From assembly GCF_046297595.1 (NCBI RefSeq), contig NZ_JBKBHT010000002.1, forward strand, positions 186,001 to 250,000: a stretch of 64,000 bases of DNA. The letters are read 5' to 3'. Within the stretch, counting starts at the first letter, position 1, and every line of letters starts with the position of its first letter. The notes beneath the pieces are model-generated. The model ran no database searches. It saw nothing but the letters and a program-made list of their open reading frames with translations, and was not told the DNA's origin. This DNA is from Ferrovibrio sp046297595 (GTDB lineage Bacteria; Pseudomonadota; Alphaproteobacteria; Ferrovibrionales; Ferrovibrionaceae). Of the stretch, positions 53,862 through 62,022 are shown in pieces. The position numbers and the translations under genes are program-made.

Positions 53862-53875
53862 GATCGGTCTGTCTA
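53862..53875. promoter_or_regulatory. TetR-type operator element near tetR
   Basis: GATCGGTCTGTCTA, the reverse complement of TAGACAGACCGATC, lies 25-38 bases upstream of the tetR start. The same motif with one difference (TAGATAGACCGATC) occurs at 54053-54066. GATCGGTC/GACCGATC is typical of palindromic TetR-family sites. Confidence 0.6.
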
Positions 53876-54034
53876 GGGGCTTTGTATAAGTCAGCCCCGG
53901 CCCCCTGGATAGTCACAATGAGAACTGTGGAATTGCCCAAGATTCTGGCCTCTGCCTGTCAGGGCTGCATGCTTTGCAGTCAGACTCGGCCGCCGCATTG
54001 CCACGAAAATCGCTAACTCATTGACGAATCACAC

Positions 54035-54051
54035 TTGGCATCAAGCTTGCT
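54035..54051 (+). promoter_or_regulatory. Candidate sigma-54 promoter of the ABC importer operon
   Basis: TTGGCATCAAGCTTGCT matches the -24/-12 pattern (TGGCAY-N5-TTGCW): GG at 54037-54038 and GC at 54049-54050 with exactly 10 bases between. The expected start is near 54062, about 127 bases before the first gene, inside the TetR-type element. No enhancer-binding activator gene is nearby. Confidence 0.5.
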
Positions 54052-54052
54052 C

Positions 54053-54066
54053 TAGATAGACCGATC
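54053..54066. promoter_or_regulatory. TetR-type operator element at the importer promoter
   Basis: TAGATAGACCGATC differs by one base from the element near tetR (53862-53875, other strand). It begins 2 bases after the sigma-54-like -12 region and covers the predicted transcription start, a position suited to repression. The leader from here to 54188 holds no clear gene. Confidence 0.6.
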
Positions 54067-54188
54067 ATTCTTGTGGCGAGCGATCCAGAAAGGACAATCT
54101 AGAATGTTGTTCTATTGGATTCACAGTTCATATGAAGCGTACTCTACTTATTCACACTCAAATGTGTGTTTATCGGAGTCCCTGCGAC

Positions 54189-55073
54189 ATGGCCGTACTC
54201 GCCCGTCCATCCATTCTGCCAAGCCCGCCGGAGCCGGTGCCCATGTATAAGCCGGGCGCGCATATCCAGATCCAGGGCATCGGCCACCAGTATCGCCGCG
54301 GCCAGCCGGCCCTGCGCGGTATCGAGGCCGAAATCCAGCCCTGCGAGGCGGTGGCGCTGATCGGCCGCTCGGGCTGCGGCAAATCCACTCTGCTGCACAT
54401 CATCGCCGGCCTGCTCAAGCCCGCCGAGGGCCAGGTGCTGATCGACGGCGAGATCGTGCGCGGCCCGTCGCCGAAATGGAACATGATGTTCCAGTCGCCG
54501 TCGCTCTATCCGTGGATGAGCGTGGGCGAGAATGCGGCGCTGGGTCTGAAATTCGCCGGCGTGAAACCGGCCGAACGTCGCGCCATAGTGCAGGAGCTGC
54601 TCGACCTGGTGCAGCTGGGCGAGCATTACGACACGCCGGCCCTGCAGCTTTCCGGCGGCCAGCAGCAGCGCGTGGCATTGGCCCGCTCGCTGGCCACGCA
54701 GCCCGATGTGCTGCTGCTCGACGAACCCTTCTCGGCGCTGGATGCCTTCACGCGCGCGTCTCTGCAGCGCGATGTGCGCCGCATCTGTCGTGACCGCAAG
54801 ATCACCCTGGTGCTGGTGACGCACGACATCGACGAGGCCGTGCTGATGGCTGATTGCGCCCTGGTCATGCAGGCCAATCCGGGCTGCATCGCCGCCGTCA
54901 CCCGCATAGACCTGCCGGAGGAACGCCATCGTGGCGATCCGGCGGTGCAGGCCGAACGCGACCGGCTGCTGAAACTCTTCGAGGGCTGCACCGGCGAACA
55001 TCTGCCGCGCGGCGAGAACGACATCGGCCTTTCCCAGACCAGAAACGAGGTGAGCTATGTGCGAGCAGTGTGA
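54189..55073 (+). CDS. ABC transporter ATPase (NitT/TauT family)
   Basis: A 294-residue ATPase of the nitrate/sulfonate/bicarbonate importer family. Walker A is GRSGCGKST (about 59-67), signature LSGGQQQRVALARSL, Walker B VLLLDEPFSALDAFTR, and the H-loop LVTHDIDEAV. It should energise import through the permease encoded two genes on. The ATG at 54189 follows GGAG at about 13 bases; starts at 54132 and 54243 are possible. It overlaps the binding-protein gene by 17 bases. Confidence 0.92.
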   Translation: MAVLARPSILPSPPEPVPMYKPGAHIQIQGIGHQYRRGQPALRGIEAEIQPCEAVALIGRSGCGKSTLLHIIAGLLKPAEGQVLIDGEIVRGPSPKWNMMFQSPSLYPWMSVGENAALGLKFAGVKPAERRAIVQELLDLVQLGEHYDTPALQLSGGQQQRVALARSLATQPDVLLLDEPFSALDAFTRASLQRDVRRICRDRKITLVLVTHDIDEAVLMADCALVMQANPGCIAAVTRIDLPEERHRGDPAVQAERDRLLKLFEGCTGEHLPRGENDIGLSQTRNEVSYVRAV

Positions 55074-56301
55074 CAGCGGCAACCTGATCGACCATGGCGC
55101 CCCCGCCACGAAAGGCGGCCTGACGCGGCGTGGCTATCTCGACCTGATGGCGGCCGGCGGCCTGGCCATGCTGGGCGGACTGAAGCCCGGCCTGTCCTTC
55201 GCACAGCCGAAGGATGACGTGGTGCGTATCGGCTATCTACCGATCACCGATGCCACGGCACTGCTGGTGGCGCATGGCATGGGGTTCTTCAAGGAGGAAG
55301 GGCTGGTCGCTGAAAAGCCGACGCTGATCCGCTCATGGTCATCGCTGGTGGAAAGCTTCGCCGCACAGAAATTCAATCTGGTGCACTTCCTCAAGCCGAT
55401 TCCGGTCTGGATGCGCTACAACAACAAGTTCCCCGTCAAGATCATGGGCTGGGCGCATACCAACGGCTCCGCCATCGTGGTCGGCAAGGATGCCGGCATC
55501 AACAGCTTCGCCGACCTGAAGGGCAAGCAGGTCGCCGTGCCCTATTGGTATTCCATGCACAACATCGTGCTGCAGATGGCCATGCGCGCAAATGGCGTGA
55601 AAGCCGTGATCAAGGAACAGGGCCAGCCGCTGGCGGCCGATGAGTGCAACCTGCAGGTCATGGCACCGCCCGACATGCCGCCGGCTTTGGCTGCCAAGAA
55701 GATCGATGCCTACATCGTCGCCGAGCCGTTCAATGCCCTGGGCGAGTTGCGCGCCGGCGCCAAGATGCTGCGCTTCACCGGTGACATGTGGAAGAACCAC
55801 CCCTGCTGCGTGGTCTGCATGCATGAATCCGACACGAAAGACCGGTCGGAGTGGACGCAGAAGGTGATGAACGCAGTCGTGAAGGCGCAGGTCTATGCCA
55901 GCGCCAACAAGAAGGAAGTCGCCAAGCTGCTGTCGCGCGATGGCATGGAATACCTGCCGGTGCCGCAGGATGTGGTCGAGCGTGCCATGACGCTCTACGA
56001 CACCGGCACCTATGCGACGCCGCCGGCGATCAAGCATCCCGACTGGAAGAACGGCCGCATCGACTTCAACGGTTTCCCCTATGCATCGGCCACCAAGCTG
56101 ATCGTCAAGGCGATGAACGAGACCGTGGTGTCGGGCGATACCACCTTCCTCGGCGGCCTCGATCCCGATTTCGTCGCCAAGGACCTGGTCGACGACCGCT
56201 TCATCCGCAAGGCGCTGGCCAAGTTCCCCGACTGGCGCAAGGATCCGACCGTGCCGACCGGCGCCGATCCCTTCACCCGCGAGGAGGTCATCGCGCTGTG
56301 A
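55057..56301 (+). CDS. ABC transporter substrate-binding protein, Tat-type signal
   Basis: A 414-residue binding protein of the NitT/TauT class (NrtA/CmpA/SsuA-like). It begins with a CxxC (Cys2, Cys5 in MCEQC) and then a twin-arginine signal, LTRRGYLDLMAAGGLAMLGG (Arg24, Arg25), so it is probably exported folded. The mature part has RIGYLPITDATALLVAHGMGF, the AVPYWYSMHN loop, and AYIVAEPFNALGEL. The ligand is unknown; close relatives bind nitrate, bicarbonate or sulfonates. It overlaps the ATPase gene by 17 bases and the permease start by 4. Confidence 0.88.
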   Translation: MCEQCDSGNLIDHGAPATKGGLTRRGYLDLMAAGGLAMLGGLKPGLSFAQPKDDVVRIGYLPITDATALLVAHGMGFFKEEGLVAEKPTLIRSWSSLVESFAAQKFNLVHFLKPIPVWMRYNNKFPVKIMGWAHTNGSAIVVGKDAGINSFADLKGKQVAVPYWYSMHNIVLQMAMRANGVKAVIKEQGQPLAADECNLQVMAPPDMPPALAAKKIDAYIVAEPFNALGELRAGAKMLRFTGDMWKNHPCCVVCMHESDTKDRSEWTQKVMNAVVKAQVYASANKKEVAKLLSRDGMEYLPVPQDVVERAMTLYDTGTYATPPAIKHPDWKNGRIDFNGFPYASATKLIVKAMNETVVSGDTTFLGGLDPDFVAKDLVDDRFIRKALAKFPDWRKDPTVPTGADPFTREEVIAL

Positions 56302-57125
56302 CGCTGGCGCTCGATATGCCGGCTGCGAAGAAGCTGCCCCGTCTATCACCGGGTATGCGGGGACAGGTTGTCTCGCTGGGCAATGCGGCGCTGGGCATCG
56401 GTTTGCTGCTTGGCCTGTGGTGGATTGGCGGCTGGATCGTGGCCAGCAATCCGGCCACTGCCAATTTCGCCGGTTTCGCACCCGGCCCGGCCTTCAAGAG
56501 CCTGTGGAAGCTGATCAGCGGCGGCAGTCTGTGGTCCACCATGCAGCCCAGCCTGCTGCGCATCCTGGGCGGCATGGCCTGGGCGATTGCCATCGGCGTG
56601 CCGGTCGGCATCGCCATCGGGCGTATTGCGGCTCTGCGTAACCTGACCCATGTGCCGTTCCAGTTCCTGCGCATGATCAGCCCGCTGTCGTGGATGCCGA
56701 TTGCGGTGCTGAGCTTTTCCAGCTGGGAAGGCGCCATCGTCTTCCTGATCTTCGCCGCTGCCGTCTGGCCGATCACCTTTGCCACCGCTAACGGCATCCG
56801 CAAGATCGACCCCGCCTGGTTCAAGGTGGCACGCAATCTCGGCGCACGCTCGTGGCAGATGCTGCTGCAGATCATTTTGCCGGCGGCGGCGCAGGACGTG
56901 CTGACCGGCATCCGTCTCGCGCTCGGCACCGCCTGGGTGGTGCTGGTACCGGCGGAATATCTCGGCGTCACAAGCGGCCTCGGCTACGCGATCAATGACG
57001 CCCGCGACACCCTGGAATACGACCGCCTTGCCGCCATCGTGGTGGTGATCGGCGCGGTCGGCTTCCTGCTCGACTGGATCTGTCTGACCCTGATCAAGCG
57101 CTACGGCTGGACCAGGGAAGGATGA
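56298..57125 (+). CDS. ABC transporter permease (NitT/TauT family)
   Basis: A 275-residue inner-membrane permease with about six membrane segments. The EAA-like cytoplasmic loop follows the pattern FKVARNLGARSWQMLLQIILPAA, and the family's LRMISPLSWMPIAVLSFSSW precedes it. GTG start at 56298 overlaps the binding-protein stop and follows GAGGAGG. It completes a single-permease importer with the two upstream genes. Confidence 0.9.
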   Translation: MTLALDMPAAKKLPRLSPGMRGQVVSLGNAALGIGLLLGLWWIGGWIVASNPATANFAGFAPGPAFKSLWKLISGGSLWSTMQPSLLRILGGMAWAIAIGVPVGIAIGRIAALRNLTHVPFQFLRMISPLSWMPIAVLSFSSWEGAIVFLIFAAAVWPITFATANGIRKIDPAWFKVARNLGARSWQMLLQIILPAAAQDVLTGIRLALGTAWVVLVPAEYLGVTSGLGYAINDARDTLEYDRLAAIVVVIGAVGFLLDWICLTLIKRYGWTREG

Positions 57126-57167
57126 ACCCCGCGCCACAAGACCAAACACCCTGAAAGGAGTCTGATA

Positions 57168-57713
57168 ATGAGCGCCAATCCCGTACCCGCTACCGCCATA
57201 ACCGGCTGTCTCGCCCCGATCGACAAGGACGGTCTGATGGACCTGATCGCCAAGGGCAAGGAAAACCCGAAGGCGATCAAGACGCTGAAATGCAAGACCG
57301 TGGCCGAGGGCCGCTTCCGGCACCTCAACTACATCCGCAACCTGCCGCCCTACATCGTCGATGAGCCGCCGGGCCTGCTGGGCGACGACACTGCGCCGAA
57401 TCCTTCCGAGGCTTCGCTGGCCGCGCTGGGCTCGTGCATCGCCGTCGGCATCCATGCCAACGCGGTCGCGCGCAACATCACCATCCGCAAGCTCGAACTG
57501 GAACTGGAAGCCGACATCAACATCACGGCCGTCTGGGGCACGGGCGACACCTCGCCCAAGCCGGTCGGCTTCGATGCCGTGCGGATCAAGGTCGATCTGG
57601 ATGCCGATGCGCCCAAGGCCGATCTGGATGAGCTGGTCCAGCATGTGAAGAAGTGGTCGCCCGTGGCCAACACCTTCATGAAGCCGGTTGGCGTGGACGT
57701 TGTGCTGGGCTGA
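57168..57713 (+). CDS. OsmC family protein lacking the resolving cysteine
   Basis: A 181-residue OsmC/Ohr-fold protein. Cys90 in SLAALGSCIAVG occupies the peroxidatic position, but the second cysteine, normally in a CPVS/CPV-N motif, is replaced: WSPVANTF with Ser164. Other cysteines at 14 and 42 are not in conserved places. It therefore may not be a typical hydroperoxide reductase. It lies 42 bases downstream of the permease and 55 upstream of the dehydrogenase gene, all on the plus strand, as one probable operon. Confidence 0.85.
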   Translation: MSANPVPATAITGCLAPIDKDGLMDLIAKGKENPKAIKTLKCKTVAEGRFRHLNYIRNLPPYIVDEPPGLLGDDTAPNPSEASLAALGSCIAVGIHANAVARNITIRKLELELEADINITAVWGTGDTSPKPVGFDAVRIKVDLDADAPKADLDELVQHVKKWSPVANTFMKPVGVDVVLG

Positions 57714-57768
57714 CGCCTGGCCGTTTCACTGCCCACAGAGACGATCGTCGCAGCCCAAGGAGATGCCC

Positions 57769-58929
57769 ATGTCAGCCGCCCTCGCTTCCGCCACCCTGTC
57801 GGAACCGGTGCCCGTTACCGCGGCGGGCATGATCCCCGCAGCATCTCTGCCGGGCCGCGACGATCTGCTCAGCCGCCTGCGCGGTATCGCTGCCAGCGAT
57901 CTCGCCCCGCAGGTACACAAGATCGACCATGACGGTATTTACCCCGACGCCGTCCTGCGCAGCTTCGGCGAAGCCGGCGCCTATACGGCCCATATCGGCG
58001 CCAAACCGGACCTGGTCACCGCCATCGAGGCGATGGCCGTGGCGGGTGAGCAATGCCTGTCCACCGCCTTCTGCATCTGGTGCCAGGATGCCCTGGCCTG
58101 GTATCTGGCGCAGAGCCAGAATGCCGCGCCGCGCGAGGCCTTGCTGGGCAAGGTGGCGCAGGGCGCGCTGCTCGGCGGCACGGGGCTTTCGAATCCGATG
58201 AAAAGTTTCTTCGGCATCGAACCGCTGAAGCTGAAGGGCCGCCGCGTGAAAGGCGGCTACGAAGTCTCAGGCGGTCTGCCCTGGGTCTCCAATCTGGGCG
58301 ACGATCATCTGTTCGGCGCGGTGTTCGAATTGGCCGATGCGCCGCAGCACCGCGTCATGGCCGTGGTGGATTGCAGCCGCGAGGATATCGTGCTGCGCCA
58401 GTCAACGCATTTCCTGGCGCTGGAAGGTACCCGCACCATGGCGGTGACGTTCCGCAAGGCCTTCATCCCCGACAGCATGGTGCTGGCCGAGCCGGTGGAA
58501 GGTTTCATCAAACGCATCCGTGCCGGCTTCATTCTGCTGCAGGCCGGCATGGCCTTCGGCCTGATCCAGGGCTGCATCAACATCATGCGCGGCACCGAAA
58601 AGGGCCTGGGCCATATCAACAAATACATCCCCGAACAGCCGGCCATGTTCGAGGATGCCCTGGCACAAATGCGCGAAACCGTGCACGAGCTGGCCGCCAC
58701 GCCGTTCGAGGCCGATCCGGCCTACTGGCGGGCGGTGATCGAGGCCCGGCTGGCAGCCGGCGACTGGTCGCTGAAGGCCGCCCAGGCCGCTATGCTGCAT
58801 GCCGGTGCTTCGGGGTATATCGTCGGCGCCGCCGCCCAGCGGCGCTTAAGGGAATCCTACTTCGTTGCCATCGTCACCCCGGCGACCAAGCAGCTGCGCA
58901 AGATGCTGGCCGACCTGGACGCGAAATAG
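57769..58929 (+). CDS. Acyl-CoA dehydrogenase family protein in the importer cluster
   Basis: A 386-residue acyl-CoA-dehydrogenase-fold flavoprotein: an N-terminal helical part, a middle beta domain (GLSNPMKSFFG, GGLPWVSNLGDDHLFG) and a C-terminal helical domain (AAQAAMLHAGASGYIVG). Its family includes oxidases and monooxygenases such as SfnB/DszC relatives as well as dehydrogenases; the reaction is not defined. The start at 57769 is set by AAGGAG 6 bases upstream; an ATG at 57763 abuts that site. It precedes the aminotransferase gene by 103 bases. Confidence 0.82.
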   Translation: MSAALASATLSEPVPVTAAGMIPAASLPGRDDLLSRLRGIAASDLAPQVHKIDHDGIYPDAVLRSFGEAGAYTAHIGAKPDLVTAIEAMAVAGEQCLSTAFCIWCQDALAWYLAQSQNAAPREALLGKVAQGALLGGTGLSNPMKSFFGIEPLKLKGRRVKGGYEVSGGLPWVSNLGDDHLFGAVFELADAPQHRVMAVVDCSREDIVLRQSTHFLALEGTRTMAVTFRKAFIPDSMVLAEPVEGFIKRIRAGFILLQAGMAFGLIQGCINIMRGTEKGLGHINKYIPEQPAMFEDALAQMRETVHELAATPFEADPAYWRAVIEARLAAGDWSLKAAQAAMLHAGASGYIVGAAAQRRLRESYFVAIVTPATKQLRKMLADLDAK

Positions 58930-59032
58930 CCCGGATTTCCCGCATTCCTGCGCCGGCGCTTTCCTGCCGGCGGGCGGCTCGGCTATGGTGGCGGCAGCCA
59001 GAGGAAACCCCGAGCCGCCGCGAGCCACCAGA

Positions 59033-60274
59033 ATGTCCGAATCCGTGTTCCCCGGTCTGTCCCAGAGCGTTGCGACCCTGCGCGCCTCCGAAATCCGCGA
59101 ACTGCTGAAACTGATCGCGCGGCCGGAAATCATCTCGTTTGCCGGCGGTATTCCCGATCCGGCCCTGTTCCCGCTGGACTCCATCGGCAAGGCCTATCAG
59201 GCCGTGCTGCAGAACCCGGCCATGGCCGGCGAGGCTTTCCAGTATTCGATCAGCGAGGGCTATCCCCCGCTGCGCGACTGGATTGTCGGTTATCTCAAGA
59301 GCCACGGCATCGACACCGCGCCGGAGCAGGTGCTGATCACCTCGGGCGCGCAGCAGGCGTTGGATTTCCTTGGCCGCGCCCTGATCAATCCCGGCGACGC
59401 TGTCGTGATGTCCTCGCCCAGCTATCTTGGTGCCATCCAGGTCTTCGGTACCTATCAGCCGACATTCATCTCCGTGCCGATGGATGACGAAGGCGTGCTG
59501 CTGAATGATCTGGAAGCGGCGTTCAAACAGAAGCCTAAATTCTTCTACCTCACGCCGGATTTCTGCAATCCGGCCGGCATCACCACCTCGCTGGCGCGCC
59601 GCCGGGCGATCCTGGAACTCGCACATCGTTATAATGTGGCGATCCTGGAAGATTCGCCATACGAGGAATTGCGCTACGAAAATGCCCGCATCCCAAGCTT
59701 TGCGGCGCTGGAACAGACGTATCTCGCCAGCTCTGAAAGCGACGGCAAACGCCTCGTGGTCTATATCGGCAGCCTGTCGAAGGTACTGACACCGGCTTTG
59801 CGCATCGGTTGGATCTGTGCCGATCCGTCATTGATCAACAAGCTGGTGCTGCTCAAGCAGGCCTCCGATCTGCATTGCAGCACGATCAACCAGATGGTGG
59901 CCTGCGACATTGCCAAGGCTTCCCATGCCAGCCAGGTGGAAAAGCTGCGCAAGGCCTACAAGGAACGCCGCGACGTGATGCTCGAGGCGCTGGAACGCTG
60001 CCTGCCCAAGGAGGTGCGTTTCACCCGGCCCGATGGCGGCATGTTCATTTGGCTGGAATTCCCCGATGGCATCGACGGCGCCGAATTGCTGGCCGAGGCG
60101 GTGAAGGACATCCAGGTCGCCTTCGTGCCCGGCTCGGCCTTCTATGCCAACGATGTGAAGCGCAACACCGCGCGCTTAAGCTTCTCGCTGGGCGAGCCGG
60201 CCCGCATCCGCGAAGGCATCGAGCGGCTGGCGGCCCTGCTGCAGAACAAGCTGCGCGCCAACCGGGCGGCCTGA
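59033..60274 (+). CDS. PLP-dependent aminotransferase, fold type I (LysN/2-aminoadipate type)
   Basis: A 413-residue aminotransferase. FAGGIPDPALFP, YSISEGYPPLRDWI, ITSGAQQALDFLGR and the PLP-lysine segment GSLSKVLTPALRIGW are characteristic of the 2-aminoadipate/MocR-related subgroup, and the C-terminal Arg in KRNTARLSFS is the carboxylate ligand. It probably transfers an amino group between 2-oxoglutarate and an amino acid such as 2-aminoadipate or an aromatic or branched-chain residue. It lies last in the importer cluster, 89 bases before hisF. Confidence 0.88.
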   Translation: MSESVFPGLSQSVATLRASEIRELLKLIARPEIISFAGGIPDPALFPLDSIGKAYQAVLQNPAMAGEAFQYSISEGYPPLRDWIVGYLKSHGIDTAPEQVLITSGAQQALDFLGRALINPGDAVVMSSPSYLGAIQVFGTYQPTFISVPMDDEGVLLNDLEAAFKQKPKFFYLTPDFCNPAGITTSLARRRAILELAHRYNVAILEDSPYEELRYENARIPSFAALEQTYLASSESDGKRLVVYIGSLSKVLTPALRIGWICADPSLINKLVLLKQASDLHCSTINQMVACDIAKASHASQVEKLRKAYKERRDVMLEALERCLPKEVRFTRPDGGMFIWLEFPDGIDGAELLAEAVKDIQVAFVPGSAFYANDVKRNTARLSFSLGEPARIREGIERLAALLQNKLRANRAA

Positions 60275-60363
60275 TCGCGAGAAAGCCCCATTTTGCTGGT
60301 AAAACCGCTTCCGCTGGGGGCAGCGATCCGCTATGACCGGGGCCGGAAACTGGATCCTGGATC

Positions 60364-61137
60364 ATGACCCTGAAAGTCCGTGTCATTCCCTGCCTCGACG
60401 TGAAGGACGGCCGTGTCGTCAAGGGCGTCAATTTCGTCAACCTGCGCGATGCCGGCGATCCGGTCGAGCAGGCGGCGGTGTATGATGCTGCCGGCGCTGA
60501 CGAACTGACCTTCCTCGACATCACCGCGTCGTCGGATGCCCGCGACACGCTCTACGACGTGGTGGCGCGGACGGCCGAGCGCTGCTTCATGCCGCTCACC
60601 GTGGGCGGCGGCGTGCGCGTGGTGGAAGACGTGCGCAAGCTGCTGCTGGCTGGCGCCGACAAGGCGTCGATCAACACTGCCGCCGTCAACCGGCCGGAAT
60701 TCGTGCGTGAGGCGGCCGAGAAATTCGGCAGTCAATGCGTGGTGGTGGCCATCGACGCGCGTAATGTGGCGCCAGCGGGAAGTCCGGGCAAATGGGAGGT
60801 CTTCACCCATGGTGGCCGCAACGCCACTGGCCTGGATGCGGTCGAATGGGCCAAACGCATGGCCGAATACGGTGCCGGCGAAATCCTGCTTACCTCGATG
60901 GACCGCGACGGCACCGAGAAGGGCTTCGATCTTGATCTCACCCGCGCGGTGGCTGATGCCGTCAGCATCCCCGTGGTGGCCTCAGGCGGCGTGGGCAATC
61001 TGGATCACTTCGTCGATGGTGTAGTGCAGGGCCATGCCTCGGCCGTGCTGGCGGCCTCGATTTTCCATTTCGGCCGGCATAGCATTGCCGAAGCCAAACA
61101 ACGCATGGCCGCTGCCGGTATTCCGGTACGGCTCTAG
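60364..61137 (+). CDS. hisF: Imidazole glycerol phosphate synthase cyclase subunit HisF
   Basis: A 257-residue TIM-barrel cyclase that uses ammonia from HisH to form imidazole glycerol phosphate and AICAR. Catalytic Asp residues lie in PCLDVKDGRVVKGVNF and TSMDRDGTEKGFD, and phosphate loops at VGGGVR and ASGGVGN are intact. It starts 89 bases after the aminotransferase gene, so it is separated from hisH and hisA by the importer cluster. hisE follows after 16 bases. Confidence 0.97.
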   Translation: MTLKVRVIPCLDVKDGRVVKGVNFVNLRDAGDPVEQAAVYDAAGADELTFLDITASSDARDTLYDVVARTAERCFMPLTVGGGVRVVEDVRKLLLAGADKASINTAAVNRPEFVREAAEKFGSQCVVVAIDARNVAPAGSPGKWEVFTHGGRNATGLDAVEWAKRMAEYGAGEILLTSMDRDGTEKGFDLDLTRAVADAVSIPVVASGGVGNLDHFVDGVVQGHASAVLAASIFHFGRHSIAEAKQRMAAAGIPVRL

Positions 61138-61153
61138 GGAAGGAACCGACGCG

Positions 61154-61483
61154 ATGGGCGAGAACCGCGACACGCTGGAACGCCTCTACGACGTGATCCT
61201 CAGCCGCAAGGGCGGGGACCCGGCGGTGTCGCACACCGCCAAGCTGTTCGCCAAGGGCCGCGCCAAGATCGCCCAGAAGATGGGAGAGGAAGCGGTCGAG
61301 CTGGCCATCGCCGCCGTGTCGGAAACGCGCGAGGAGATGATCTCGGAAAGCGCCGACCTCGTGTTCCACCTGCTGGTGCTGTGGGCCGAATGCGGCATCA
61401 CCATCGAGGATGTGCGTGCCGAACTGCGCCGCCGCGAAGGTCAGTCGGGCATCGAGGAAAAGAAGGCGCGCCAGCTTACGTAA
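61154..61483 (+). CDS. hisE: Phosphoribosyl-ATP diphosphatase HisE
   Basis: A 109-residue stand-alone pyrophosphohydrolase that converts phosphoribosyl-ATP to phosphoribosyl-AMP. Typical segments are LERLYDVILSRKGGDPAVSHTAKLF and the metal-binding EEAVELAIAA with ADLVFHLLVLW. It follows hisF by 16 bases and precedes the HIT gene by 23. No hisI gene is in the window. Confidence 0.95.
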   Translation: MGENRDTLERLYDVILSRKGGDPAVSHTAKLFAKGRAKIAQKMGEEAVELAIAAVSETREEMISESADLVFHLLVLWAECGITIEDVRAELRRREGQSGIEEKKARQLT

Positions 61484-61506
61484 GACGCAAGGGAATCCCA
61501 CTAGCC

Positions 61507-61875
61507 ATGGCTTACGATCCGAACAACGTGTTTGCAAAAATCCTGCGCGGCGAGATTCCGTGCAAGAAGGTGCATGAAAGCAAGCACAGCCTGGCCTTCC
61601 ACGACATCAACCCGCTGTCGCCCATCCATGTGCTGGTGATCCCCAAGGGCGCCTATGCCGATTTCGACGATTTCTCGGCCCGGGCCAGCGCGGAAGAGCA
61701 GGCCGACTACGTCAAAGCCATCGGCGACACGGCCCGCGTGGTCGGCGCCGACGAGGGCGGCTACCGCCTGCTCAGCAATTGCGGCGTCAACGCCAACCAG
61801 GAAGTGCCGCATCTGCATGTCCATATCTTCGGCGGCCGTGTGCTCGGCCGCATGCTGAAGAAGGATGGCGAATAG
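61507..61875 (+). CDS. HIT-family protein (HINT type)
   Basis: A 122-residue histidine-triad hydrolase. The triad HLHVHIFGG (about 103-111) and the N-terminal VFAKILRGEIPCKKVHE are diagnostic of the HINT subgroup, which hydrolyses nucleoside phosphoramidates. HINT genes commonly end his operons in Alphaproteobacteria. A hairpin terminator follows 37 bases downstream of the stop. Confidence 0.93.
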   Translation: MAYDPNNVFAKILRGEIPCKKVHESKHSLAFHDINPLSPIHVLVIPKGAYADFDDFSARASAEEQADYVKAIGDTARVVGADEGGYRLLSNCGVNANQEVPHLHVHIFGGRVLGRMLKKDGE

Positions 61876-61911
61876 GCCGTTCGCCGCGGTTCATCTGCTG
61901 CATTTCGTCCG

Positions 61912-61941
61912 GGCGCCCGCCGGAAAACCCCGGCGGGCGCC
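61912..61941 (+). terminator. Terminator of the his operon
   Basis: GGCGCCCGCCGG and CCGGCGGGCGCC form a perfect 12-bp stem around a 6-base loop, followed by TGTAATTTC. The T tract is weak but the very stable stem right after the HIT gene supports termination. Confidence 0.75.
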
Positions 61942-61963
61942 TGTAATTTCAGGGCCTTGTGGG

Positions 61964-62003
61964 AAAGTAATATTATAAAGTAACGTTATTAAATAACGTT
62001 ACT
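61964..62003. promoter_or_regulatory. Tandem Zur-type operator upstream of the TonB-dependent receptor
   Basis: AGTAACGTTAT (61979-61989) and ATAACGTTACT (61993-62003) form a perfect 11-bp palindrome with a 3-base centre. AAAGTAATATTAT (61964-61976) and AAAGTAACGTTAT (61977-61989) also form a 13-bp direct repeat with two mismatches. AT-rich palindromes of this form resemble alphaproteobacterial Zur boxes. The site ends 19 bases upstream of the receptor start. Confidence 0.65.
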
Positions 62004-62022
62004 GCTCCCCGGGGTCCCGCTT

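Noticed and set aside
54132..54188. Short in-frame extension or leader peptide ahead of the importer ATPase
   Set aside because: No ribosome site precedes the ATG at 54132, and the added residues do not match the family.
53838..54188. Possible tRNA or attachment site in the 351-base tetR/importer intergenic region
   Set aside because: Nothing folds as a tRNA and no flanking direct repeat was found; the region is accounted for by the operator elements, the sigma-54-like promoter and a leader.
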